64,000 bases of DNA from Pseudosulfitobacter pseudonitzschiae (lineage in GTDB: Bacteria > Pseudomonadota > Alphaproteobacteria > Rhodobacterales > Rhodobacteraceae): assembly GCF_900129395.1 (NCBI RefSeq), contig NZ_FQVP01000001.1, positions 682,001 to 746,000 on the forward strand, read 5' to 3'. The translations under genes and the position numbers were made by a program. Positions within the stretch are counted from its first letter, which is position 1; each line of letters begins with the position of its first letter. This document shows positions 8,147-16,610 of this stretch, one piece after another. Below the pieces are notes generated by a model, which did not search any database, was not told the DNA's origin, and saw only the letters and a program-made list of their open reading frames with translations.

Positions 8147-9808
8147 ATGGCACTAAAACCCCCCCTCACGAAACTGCCGATCAAGACGGCCTCCAGCGGG
8201 TTCTACCGCGGGTTCAGCATGGACGTCACGATCACTGCCAAGATCATCATCGGCCTTCTGGTGATCTGGGCTGTGGCCTTTCCCGATCAAGCCGCATCGG
8301 TTCTGAACGGTCTGAACGGCTTTATCCTGACAAACTTCGCCACGTGGTATGTCTATGTGATGGCGGCCTTTGTCATCGTGTGTATCGTGCTGGCCGTCTG
8401 GCCAAGCGCGGGCAGGTTGAAGCTGGGTCTCGATTCGGACGAGCCTGAATTCGGCTACTTCTCGTGGTTCTCGATGATGTTCGGTGCGGGCATCGGTGTC
8501 GGGATGCTGACATGGGCTGTGGCCGAGCCGATCTATCACTTTGGCAACAACCCCGACGTGATGCAGGGCTTTGCCACGGCCAAGGGCGAAGACAACATCC
8601 TGAACGCTTATAAATGGTCCTACCTGCACTGGGGCTTCTCGGCGTGGTCGTCCTATGCGATTGCCGGTCTGGGGCTGGGGTATTTTGCCTATCGTCGCGG
8701 TCTGCCGCTGACGATCCGGTCGTCGCTGTCGCCACTCTTTGGCGCGCGGTTGTCGGGCAAAATGGGTCACCTTGTCGATATCGTTGCGGTGGTCGCCACC
8801 ATTCTGGGCGTGGCGCAAACACTGGGCTTTGGCGTGAACCAGTTCGTGGACGGCATGGCGCGCATCGGCGTTGGTGACTGGCTGATGAACGCAGAAGGCA
8901 AACCGTCGTCGGCGGGCATCGTCTTTGCGATCGTGATTATCATGGGCGCATCGACCCTGTCGGCGCTGTCCGGCGTGGGCAAGGGCATCAAGTGGCTGTC
9001 GAACCTCAACATGGCGCTCTCGATCTTCCTGCTGGGCTTCCTGATCATCTTCGGCTCGACCTTCTTTGGCTTCCGCGCATTGTTCGTGGGCATGTGGGAA
9101 TATGTCATCGCGCTGCCCGGCATGATCTTTACAATCTACAGCGGCGAAAACCCCGTTGATCAGGACCTGGCTGGCTGGCAGGGGTCGTGGACCGTGTTCT
9201 ATTGGGCTTGGTGGGTGGCTTTTGCCCCCTTCGTGGGCCTGTTCCTTGCACGGATCTCCAAAGGGCGCACAATCCGCGAATTCGTACTGGGCGCGGTGAT
9301 CGCCCCCTCGATCATGTGCTTTGTCTGGTTTGCATGGGCCGGTGGCACCGCGATTGATCTGGAACTGTCCGGTCAGGCCGCGGGCAAGATCTTTGGTGCC
9401 ACGGACGGCGGCAAGATCTTTGCGATGACCGACATCCTGTTGGGCGAGGGCGTTCTGAGCTGGTTGATGGCGGTTGTGATCGTCGTTTTGCTGATGACCT
9501 ATCTGGTCACTTCGGCGGACTCGGCCGTGCTGATCGTCAATACGATCAATGCCGCCGGCGACGAGGGACCCAAGGCACGCCCGCACATCATCTTTTGGGG
9601 TGTTGCGTTGGGAGCCGTGGTGGCGGCGCTGCTGTTGATCGGCGGGATCGGCGCGATCCAGACGGCGATGGTGATCGGTGCCTTGCCCTTCAGCGTGGTG
9701 ATGGTGCTCATGGCGATAGCCTTGATCAAGGCGATCTACCTGGACGGCAAACGCGAGGCGGCTGGCATCTCCTCGACCGCACCGGCCGAGACCACACCCG
9801 CCGAGTGA
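8147..9808 (+). CDS. BCCT family transporter (second of a pair)
   Basis: 553 residues with the same fold as the preceding transporter but clearly divergent: FGAGIGVGMLTWAVAEPIY for the glycine-rich helix and FYWAWWVAFAPFVGLFLARI with SKGRTIREFV for the signature. An alanine/threonine-rich hydrophilic C-terminus follows the last helix. It has its own leader and terminator, so it is probably expressed independently of the first copy. The two copies may divide labour between substrates or affinity ranges; this is inference. Confidence 0.88.
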   Translation: MALKPPLTKLPIKTASSGFYRGFSMDVTITAKIIIGLLVIWAVAFPDQAASVLNGLNGFILTNFATWYVYVMAAFVIVCIVLAVWPSAGRLKLGLDSDEPEFGYFSWFSMMFGAGIGVGMLTWAVAEPIYHFGNNPDVMQGFATAKGEDNILNAYKWSYLHWGFSAWSSYAIAGLGLGYFAYRRGLPLTIRSSLSPLFGARLSGKMGHLVDIVAVVATILGVAQTLGFGVNQFVDGMARIGVGDWLMNAEGKPSSAGIVFAIVIIMGASTLSALSGVGKGIKWLSNLNMALSIFLLGFLIIFGSTFFGFRALFVGMWEYVIALPGMIFTIYSGENPVDQDLAGWQGSWTVFYWAWWVAFAPFVGLFLARISKGRTIREFVLGAVIAPSIMCFVWFAWAGGTAIDLELSGQAAGKIFGATDGGKIFAMTDILLGEGVLSWLMAVVIVVLLMTYLVTSADSAVLIVNTINAAGDEGPKARPHIIFWGVALGAVVAALLLIGGIGAIQTAMVIGALPFSVVMVLMAIALIKAIYLDGKREAAGISSTAPAETTPAE

Positions 9809-9831
9809 TTGCGTCACGAGGAACGTATGAA

Positions 9832-9862
9832 GGGGCCGCTCCGGTTGGGGCGGCCCTTTTTC
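9832..9862 (+). terminator. Rho-independent terminator after the second BCCT gene
   Basis: Stem GGGCCGC / GCGGCCC with a 10-base loop, followed by TTTTT, beginning 24 bases after the stop codon. Confidence 0.85.
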
Positions 9863-9943
9863 GTGTCATGGTAGGCCCTGTCGCCGCAACGTCCGCGCCA
9901 TTCCCGTCTTGACCTTTACCTGGGACAAAACCAACCTGCGCCC

Positions 9944-11146
9944 ATGACAATAGACATCGACTGGGTCCGCGCCCAATTCCCCGCCTTTTCACAACCGTCC
10001 CTCAAAGGTCAGGCCTTTTTCGAAAACGCTGGTGGCAGCTATACCTGCCAGCCCGTGATCGACCGGCTGACGCGGTTCTATACCGAACGTAAGGTTCAGC
10101 CCTATGGCACCTTCGAAGCCAGCCGTCTGGGCGGTGAAGAGATGGACGAGGCGCGCCGCCGCATGGCCGCGATCCTGGGCGTCGAGACCGACGAGTTGAG
10201 CTTTGGACCATCGACCACGCAGAATACCTATGTTCTGGCGCAGGCCTTTGGCCAGATGATGAAACCGGGCGAGGCGATCATCGTGACCAATCAGGACCAC
10301 GAGGCCAACAGCGGCCCGTGGCGCCGGCTGGCCGAGCGCGGCATCGAGGTACGCGAATGGCAAATCAATCCCGAAACCGGCAAGCTTGAGATCGAAAAGC
10401 TTGAGGCGCTGCTGGACGAGCGGGTCCGGCTGGTCTGTTTTCCCCATTGTTCGAACGTCGTGGGCGAGATCAATCCGGTGGTCGAGATCACCGCCGCCGC
10501 CCACGCGGCGGGTGCATTTGTCTGCGTCGATGGCGTGTCCTATGCACCGCACGGATTTGCCGATGTGGGCCATATGGGGCCGGACATCTACCTGTTTTCG
10601 GCTTATAAAACCTATGGCCCGCATCAGGGGCTGATGGTGATCCGCCGTGCCCTGGGCGAGCTGTTGCCCAACCAGGGGCATTATTTCAATGGTGGCACGC
10701 TCTATAAACGTTTCACACCTGCGGGGCCGGACCATGCACAAGTGGCCGCCTGCGCGGGCATGGCCGATTATGTCGATGCCTTTGCCGCACATCACAACAC
10801 CGACACGCGTGGCGTGCATGGCGTGATGCGCGACCATGAAACGCAATTGCTGCAACATATGCTGGACGCGTTGCGCGGTCGAAACGACCTGCGCATCCTG
10901 GGCCCCACAGAGGCTGCCAGACGTGCCCCCACCGTGGCACTGGATCTTGGCCGCGCTGCAAAGCCCGTGGCGCAGGAATTGGCAAAACATGGCATCATGA
11001 CCGCAGGCGACGATTTTTACGCCGTGCGTGCGTTGGAGGCTATGGGGGTCGATCCGGCCAAGGGCGTCCTGCGGCTGTCATTCACCCATTACACCACGCG
11101 CGCCGAGATTGATCAGGCGCTGAGCGCGTTGGATGCGGTTCTGTAA
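9944..11146 (+). CDS. Class V aminotransferase (cysteine desulfurase-like)
   Basis: 400 residues of a fold-type I PLP enzyme. The PLP-lysine region is LFSAYKTYGPHQG (near residue 225), preceded by the cofactor-binding aspartate in CVDGVSYAPH. FFENAGGSY at the N-terminus resembles the NAAGG entry motif of SufS/CsdA-like desulfurases. Members of this branch may be cysteine desulfurases, selenocysteine lyases or isopenicillin-epimerase-like enzymes. No suf or isc partner genes lie nearby, so the reaction is left open. Photolyase follows after 62 bases. Confidence 0.75.
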   Translation: MTIDIDWVRAQFPAFSQPSLKGQAFFENAGGSYTCQPVIDRLTRFYTERKVQPYGTFEASRLGGEEMDEARRRMAAILGVETDELSFGPSTTQNTYVLAQAFGQMMKPGEAIIVTNQDHEANSGPWRRLAERGIEVREWQINPETGKLEIEKLEALLDERVRLVCFPHCSNVVGEINPVVEITAAAHAAGAFVCVDGVSYAPHGFADVGHMGPDIYLFSAYKTYGPHQGLMVIRRALGELLPNQGHYFNGGTLYKRFTPAGPDHAQVAACAGMADYVDAFAAHHNTDTRGVHGVMRDHETQLLQHMLDALRGRNDLRILGPTEAARRAPTVALDLGRAAKPVAQELAKHGIMTAGDDFYAVRALEAMGVDPAKGVLRLSFTHYTTRAEIDQALSALDAVL

Positions 11147-11208
11147 TCGCTTGACCCCGACCGGAACGGGCTAGTTTGCCTTGAAACGAGCGACGGGGGA
11201 CATTGCGC

Positions 11209-12630
11209 GTGACAGACACCAAACCCACCATCCTGTGGTATCGCCGCGACCTGCGGCTGAGCGATCATGCCGCCCTGACAGCGGCGTGCAAACGCGGCGG
11301 GCCGGTGATCGCGGTGTTCATTCACGACGACCTGAGCGACGGACTGGGGGCCGCGCCAAAATGGCGGCTGGGTCTGGGTGTGGAAGAGCTGGCAAAGACG
11401 CTGGAGGAGAAAGGCAGCCGCCTGATCCTGCGGCGCGGCGCGGCCCTGGACGTGTTGCGTGACCTGGTGAGCGAGACAGGGGCAGGGGCGGTCTATTGGT
11501 CGCGGCTCTATGATCCGGACAGCATCGCACGCGACACCGCAGTCAAGGAGGCGCTGAAGTCAGACGGGATCGAAGCGAAATCCTTTGGCGGGCATCTGAT
11601 GTTCGAACCGTGGACGGTCGAGACAGGCTCGGGCGGGTTCTACAAGGTCTTCACGCCGTTCTGGAACAACGTGAAATCGCGCGATGTTGATGCGCCGCTG
11701 CCGACGCCCGCCCAAATCCCCGCACCCGACACATGGCCGCAAAGCGACAAGCTGGACGATTGGCACATGGGGGCCGCGATGAACCGTGGTGCCGATGTGG
11801 TGCGCCGCTTTGTCCGTCTGGGAGAAACGGCGGCGCAGGCGCGGCTGGGTCATTTCATCGCCCACATCGTTCAGGATTACAAAGCCTTGCGCGATATTCC
11901 GGGGGAGGACGGCACGTCGAACCTCAGCGAGAACCTGGCATTGGGAGAGATCAGCCCGCATCAATGCTGGCACGCGGGCCAGCGTGCGCGCCACGAAGGC
12001 AAACAGGGTGCCGAGACCTTTCTGAAAGAGCTGGTCTGGCGCGAGTTTGCCTATCACCTGATGCACCACACGCCGCGCATCCTGACCGACAACTGGCGCG
12101 AGGACTGGGACGCGTTTCCGTGGCAGGACGACGCGCGCGCGTCCGAGGTATGGGCCTGGAAGAAGGGGCGCACCGGCATTCCCTTTGTCGATGCCGCGAT
12201 GCGCGAACTCTATGTTACGGGTCGGATGCACAACCGGGGCCGGATGATCGTGGCCAGCTACCTGACCAAGCATCTGATGACGCATTGGCGCATCGGCTTG
12301 GAATGGTTCAACGATTGCCTGATCGATTGGGACCCGGCCAGCAATGCGATGGGCTGGCAGTGGTCCGCAGGCTCGGGCCCGGATGCCACGCCCTATTTCC
12401 GCGTTTTCAATCCGGTCACACAGTTGGACAAATTCGACAAAAACCGGCAATATGCGAGCCGCTGGATCGCCGAAGGCCGCGCCAGCCCGCATGCCGATGC
12501 GCTGGCGTTCTTTGATGCGATGCCCCGACACTGGGGGCTGTCGCCCGATGATGCCTATCCCGATCCGGTGGTGCCGGTTGACCAAGGCCGTCACCGTGCA
12601 CTGGATGCCTATGAAAATCGGGACTTTTGA
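11209..12630 (+). CDS. phrB: Deoxyribodipyrimidine photolyase
   Basis: 473 residues of the class I cryptochrome/photolyase family. The N-terminal antenna domain begins ILWYRRDLRLSDHAAL. The C-terminal FAD domain includes GRTGIPFVDAAMRELYVTG, MHNRGRMIVASYLTKHL and WFNDCLIDWDPASNAMGW. The enzyme repairs UV-induced cyclobutane pyrimidine dimers with blue light. I use the GTG at 11209 because GGGGGA lies nine bases upstream; an in-frame TTG at 11203 is too close to it. In Rhodobacter sphaeroides a photolyase gene and a cyclopropane synthase gene are both controlled by the singlet-oxygen sigma factor; the same two genes are adjacent here. Confidence 0.93.
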   Translation: MTDTKPTILWYRRDLRLSDHAALTAACKRGGPVIAVFIHDDLSDGLGAAPKWRLGLGVEELAKTLEEKGSRLILRRGAALDVLRDLVSETGAGAVYWSRLYDPDSIARDTAVKEALKSDGIEAKSFGGHLMFEPWTVETGSGGFYKVFTPFWNNVKSRDVDAPLPTPAQIPAPDTWPQSDKLDDWHMGAAMNRGADVVRRFVRLGETAAQARLGHFIAHIVQDYKALRDIPGEDGTSNLSENLALGEISPHQCWHAGQRARHEGKQGAETFLKELVWREFAYHLMHHTPRILTDNWREDWDAFPWQDDARASEVWAWKKGRTGIPFVDAAMRELYVTGRMHNRGRMIVASYLTKHLMTHWRIGLEWFNDCLIDWDPASNAMGWQWSAGSGPDATPYFRVFNPVTQLDKFDKNRQYASRWIAEGRASPHADALAFFDAMPRHWGLSPDDAYPDPVVPVDQGRHRALDAYENRDF

Positions 12631-12694
12631 AACTAAGACGCTAAACTTAACGTATAATGAATAACGCGCCAGAAAGGCGCGGTGAGAAACCGAC

Positions 12695-13915
12695 ATGGAC
12701 ACGCACATGATCCTGACCACGACCGACGGACAAACGAACCTTCCCCGCTATTTCGCCCGCGTTTTCGCCATGACCCAAGGCATGAACAACGGTCGCGTCG
12801 ATTTCGTCTTGCCCGACGGGCGGACCTTTCGCGCCGAAGGGAAAAACCCCGGACCCGTGGCAGAATTGCGTATTCACAACAATGACTTGTTCGCCCGCCT
12901 GATCCGCGAGGGCGATCTGGGCTTTTGCGATGCATACCTTGATGAATGGTGGTCAACGCCCGATTTGCAGGCATTCATGGATCTGGTCCATGCCGACAAC
13001 GACAGCATCTATGACGGCTTTCCCGGAATGGGGCTGGTGCGCTTTGTCGAACGCTTCCGGTTCTGGCTGCAGCGCAACAACCGCACGCAGGCGCGCAAGA
13101 ACATCAGCTATCACTATGATCTGGGTAACGAATTCTACGGGCTGTGGCTGGACGACACGATGACCTATTCCTCGGCCCTGTTCAAGACAGGACAGGAAAG
13201 CCACGAGGCCGCGCAAATCGCGAAATATGCCAGCATGATCGACCAGATGGGCGCGCAACGCGGCGATCACATCCTGGAGATCGGCTGTGGCTGGGGCGGC
13301 TTTGCCGAATACGCGGCCAAGGAACGGGGCATTCGGGTCACGGGGCTGACCATCAGCGAAGAGCAGTTCAAGTACGCCAGAGAGCGCATTGAAAAGGCTG
13401 GACTTTCCGATATGGTCGAGTTCAAGTTGCAGGACTATCGCGATGAAAAGGGCACCTATGACGGCATCGCCAGCATCGAGATGTTCGAGGCCGTGGGCGA
13501 GCAATATTGGCCTGCCTATTTCAACACCGTCCGCGAACGGCTGAAACCCGGAAAGAACGCAACCTTGCAGATCATCACCGTACAGGACCGCCGTTGGGAG
13601 GTTTACAAGCGCGGTGTGGACTTCATCCAGAAATACATCTTTCCGGGCGGTATGCTGCCCAGCCCCAAGGCGCTGCGCGATCAGGTGGTCAAGGCCGGAT
13701 TGAGCATCGAACGCTCGATCGAGTTCGGCCCCAGCTATTCCATCAGCCTGCGGCGCTGGCACGAAACGTTCAACGAACGCTGGGACCAGATTGCTGCCAT
13801 GGGCTTTGACGACCGGTTTCGGCGCATGTGGAATTTTTACCTGACCTCTTGTGCTGCAACCTTTGAAAGTGCCAACTGCGACGTGACACAGATCACGATC
13901 AAACGCCCCGCCTGA
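12695..13915 (+). CDS. cfa: Cyclopropane-fatty-acyl-phospholipid synthase family
   Basis: 406 residues. An N-terminal lipid-binding domain is followed by a SAM-dependent methyltransferase domain with ILEIGCGWGGFAEYAA (about residues 192-207), YHYDLGNEFYGLWLD before it and QYWPAYFNTVRERLKPG after it, all typical of CFA synthases. The enzyme transfers a methylene group to unsaturated membrane acyl chains, a stress adaptation. A TATAAT at 12653-12658 and a small GCGCC/GGCGC hairpin at 12666-12680 lie in the leader, so it may have its own promoter as well as read-through from the photolyase gene. Confidence 0.9.
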   Translation: MDTHMILTTTDGQTNLPRYFARVFAMTQGMNNGRVDFVLPDGRTFRAEGKNPGPVAELRIHNNDLFARLIREGDLGFCDAYLDEWWSTPDLQAFMDLVHADNDSIYDGFPGMGLVRFVERFRFWLQRNNRTQARKNISYHYDLGNEFYGLWLDDTMTYSSALFKTGQESHEAAQIAKYASMIDQMGAQRGDHILEIGCGWGGFAEYAAKERGIRVTGLTISEEQFKYARERIEKAGLSDMVEFKLQDYRDEKGTYDGIASIEMFEAVGEQYWPAYFNTVRERLKPGKNATLQIITVQDRRWEVYKRGVDFIQKYIFPGGMLPSPKALRDQVVKAGLSIERSIEFGPSYSISLRRWHETFNERWDQIAAMGFDDRFRRMWNFYLTSCAATFESANCDVTQITIKRPA

Positions 13916-13965
13916 ACGCGGGGCGGCAGTTTACCCGCCATGCGGCGGCACAATCGGGGGACATC

Positions 13966-14406
13966 ATGCCCGACGCAGCACGGCTGGTTGCAGCCATATG
14001 TCTGGCCATTCTGGCCTTTGTCGTTTCGGGGCAGATTGTGCCCCTGATGCCGGAAAGCACGAATTTTGGCTATTTTCTCTATGTGAACATCGCCCTTGGC
14101 GCGGCTGTGGGCTGGTTCGTGATGGGCAAGCGCGCCGGGCGTGGTGTGACATCGGCGATCAACAACGGATTGACCGGGGTGCTGGTCCTGGTGCTGTGGG
14201 GATTGTTCATTCAGGCCTGTAACGAAATGGTCCGCCTGGCCATGCGCAACCGCTATGACGGCCCGTTCGAGGCGGCGGTTGACGTGTTCCAGATCGGCGC
14301 TGAATACGGGTTGATCCTGTTGGTGCCCCTGGTGATCGGCACGCTGGTTGCGGGCGGCGTTCTGTCCGGGCTGGCCACCGAAGTTGCATGGCGTAAGTGG
14401 CGTTGA
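13966..14406 (+). CDS. trgA: TrgA family membrane protein (tellurite resistance locus)
   Basis: 146 residues with four predicted membrane helices and short polar loops (MGKRAGRG, AMRNRYDGPFEA). Sequence pattern and position directly before trgB and cysK match the trgAB-cysK tellurite resistance locus known from Rhodobacter sphaeroides. Its biochemical role is unknown. A GGGGGA ribosome site precedes the ATG. The trgB gene begins four bases after its stop, so the two are very likely one operon. Confidence 0.8.
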   Translation: MPDAARLVAAICLAILAFVVSGQIVPLMPESTNFGYFLYVNIALGAAVGWFVMGKRAGRGVTSAINNGLTGVLVLVLWGLFIQACNEMVRLAMRNRYDGPFEAAVDVFQIGAEYGLILLVPLVIGTLVAGGVLSGLATEVAWRKWR

Positions 14407-14410
14407 TTGA

Positions 14411-15517
14411 ATGAAAAATCTGTTTTTCTACGGAACTTTGCGGCACATGCCGCTGCTCGAGATCGTGTTGGGCACGCCTGCCTCTGATCTGGACTTTGCC
14501 GACGCCGTGTTGCCGGATCACGCGATTGTCGGGGCCGAAGGCGGGCTTTATCCCGTGATCATACCCCAACCTGGTGCGCAGGGGCGCGGTGTGCTGGTGC
14601 GTGGGCTGAATGACGTGCAGATTGACCGGCTGACCTTTTACGAAGGCGGTTTTGACTTTGACCTGCGACCCATGACGCTGGCGGACGGGCAGGGTGCGTT
14701 GGTCTATTTCGCCGATCCTGCGCTGGCGACGGACGGGCCGTGGTCGTTGGCCGATTGGCAGGCAAAATGGGGTGATCTGTCGGTGACCGCCGCGCGCGAA
14801 GTGATGGGATACTATGGCACGCGAAGTGCGGCCGAGGTGGCACGCATGTTCCCGATGATCCGCGCACGGGCCACCGCACAAATCAACGCGGCACAGTCGA
14901 AACACGGCGCGATCACCGCGCGCGGGCAGGTCGACATCCAGAAACGCGAACGTGTCTATTCCAAGTTCTTCGCCTTGGACGAGATCACATTGCGACACGA
15001 ACGGTTCTCGGGCGGCATGTCCGAGCCGTTGCTGCGCGCGGTGTTCATGGCCACCGATGCGGCCATCGTGCTGCCCTATGACCCGGTGCGTGACCGCGTG
15101 TTGCTGGTGGAACAGATCCGCATGGGGCCGCTTGCGCGCGGCGACCGCAGTGTCTGGCATCTGGAACCCATTGCCGGGCGCATTGACGCGGGCGAAACAG
15201 CCGAACAGGCAGCTTTCCGCGAAGCGCATGAAGAGGCGGACCTGACCCTGACACAGCTGCTGCCGGTGGCCGAGGCCTATGCCTCGCCCGGCAACGCGAC
15301 CGAGTTTCATTACATCTACGTGGGGCTTGCCGACCTGCCCGACAGTGTGACCGGCGTATCAGGCAAGGAAGACGAGGCCGAGGATATCCGCAGCCATATC
15401 CTGTCGTTCGATGCGTTGATGCAGATGGTTGACGAAATGCAGGCCGCCAACACGCCGCTTCTGGTTGCGGCACTGTGGCTTGCACGCCATCGTGACCGTC
15501 TGCGCGAGTCCGCTTGA
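14411..15517 (+). CDS. trgB: TrgB: gamma-glutamylcyclotransferase-like plus NUDIX fusion
   Basis: 368 residues in two domains. Residues 1-150 start FFYGTLRHMPLLEIVLG, the YGTL turn of the AIG2/GGCT-like fold. Residues about 200-340 are a NUDIX domain with the box GRIDAGETAEQAAFREAHEEAD and an ADP-sugar pyrophosphatase-like C-terminus. This fusion is characteristic of TrgB, needed with TrgA for high tellurite resistance in Rhodobacter. A glutathione-derived or nucleotide substrate is plausible but unproven. The cysteine synthase downstream fits a thiol-based tellurite response. Confidence 0.85.
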   Translation: MKNLFFYGTLRHMPLLEIVLGTPASDLDFADAVLPDHAIVGAEGGLYPVIIPQPGAQGRGVLVRGLNDVQIDRLTFYEGGFDFDLRPMTLADGQGALVYFADPALATDGPWSLADWQAKWGDLSVTAAREVMGYYGTRSAAEVARMFPMIRARATAQINAAQSKHGAITARGQVDIQKRERVYSKFFALDEITLRHERFSGGMSEPLLRAVFMATDAAIVLPYDPVRDRVLLVEQIRMGPLARGDRSVWHLEPIAGRIDAGETAEQAAFREAHEEADLTLTQLLPVAEAYASPGNATEFHYIYVGLADLPDSVTGVSGKEDEAEDIRSHILSFDALMQMVDEMQAANTPLLVAALWLARHRDRLRESA

Positions 15518-15573
15518 GGTCACGGCCCCGCGGGGTTACATCCATTGAAAGACACCGCACGAGGAACGCCGCC

Positions 15574-16608
15574 ATGCGCATTGCAAACGATCTGGCCGAG
15601 GCCATTGGAAACACGCCGCTGATCAAGCTGCGGCAGGCCAGTGAGGAAACCGGTTGCACCATCCTGGGCAAGGCCGAGTTCATGAACCCCGGACAATCGG
15701 TCAAGGACCGCGCGGCGCTGTACATAATCCGCGACGCTATCGCGCGCGGTGAACTGCGTCCCGGCGGCACGATTGTCGAAGGGACAGCAGGCAACACCGG
15801 CATCGGACTGGCCCTGGTCGGCGCGTCGATGGGGTTCCGTACGGTTATCGTGATCCCCGAAACGCAGAGCCAAGAGAAAAAGGATATGCTGCGTCTGGCA
15901 GGGGCCGAGCTGATTCAGGTGCCGGCCGCGCCCTATCGCAATCCGAACAATTTTGTGCGCTACTCGGGTCGTTTGGCGGCAGAGCTTGCCAAAACCGAAC
16001 CGAACGGTGCGATCTGGGCCAACCAGTTCGACAACACGGCCAACCGTCAGGCCCACGTCGAAACCACCGGTCCCGAGATCTGGGAACAGACCGGCGGCAA
16101 GGTCGACGGCTTTGTCGCCGCTGTGGGGTCGGGCGGCACGCTGGCAGGCGTTGCGGAATACCTTCAGCCCAAGGGGGTAAAGATTGGTCTGGCCGATCCC
16201 GACGGCGCTGCCTTGTTCAATTTTTACGACCACGGCGATCTGAGCGTCACCGACGGCTCGTCGATCAACGAGGGCATCGGGCAGGTGCGTATCACCAAGA
16301 ACCTCGAGGGATTCACGCCCGACTTTGCCTGGAACATCCACGACGACGAGGCCCTTCCGGTCGTCTTTGACCTGCTGGAGCACGAAGGCCTTTGCCTGGG
16401 TGGTTCGTCCGGCATCAACGTGGCCGGTGCGATCCGACTGGCGCGCGAAATGGGGCCGGGGCACACGATTGTGACGATCCTGTGCGACTATGGCACGCGC
16501 TATCAGTCGAAATTGTTCAACCCCGACTTCCTGCGTGAAAAAGGGCTGCCGGTGGCTGACTGGATGACCGAAGCACCGTCCAGCATCCCCGGCGTGTTCG
16601 AGGACTGA
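15574..16608 (+). CDS. cysK: Cysteine synthase A
   Basis: 344 residues of the O-acetylserine sulfhydrylase family: N-terminal IGNTPLIKL, PLP-lysine in GQSVKDRAA, phosphate-binding loop region EGTAGNTGIGLAL and a C-terminal GGSSGINVAGA. The enzyme makes cysteine from O-acetylserine and sulfide. The ATG at 15574 is chosen for GAGGA about nine bases upstream; the frame is open from 15514 but that start would overlap trgB without a ribosome site. Neighbours trgA-trgB tie it to tellurite/thiol stress. It is somewhat longer than E. coli CysK. Confidence 0.92.
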   Translation: MRIANDLAEAIGNTPLIKLRQASEETGCTILGKAEFMNPGQSVKDRAALYIIRDAIARGELRPGGTIVEGTAGNTGIGLALVGASMGFRTVIVIPETQSQEKKDMLRLAGAELIQVPAAPYRNPNNFVRYSGRLAAELAKTEPNGAIWANQFDNTANRQAHVETTGPEIWEQTGGKVDGFVAAVGSGGTLAGVAEYLQPKGVKIGLADPDGAALFNFYDHGDLSVTDGSSINEGIGQVRITKNLEGFTPDFAWNIHDDEALPVVFDLLEHEGLCLGGSSGINVAGAIRLAREMGPGHTIVTILCDYGTRYQSKLFNPDFLREKGLPVADWMTEAPSSIPGVFED

Positions 16609-16610
16609 GG

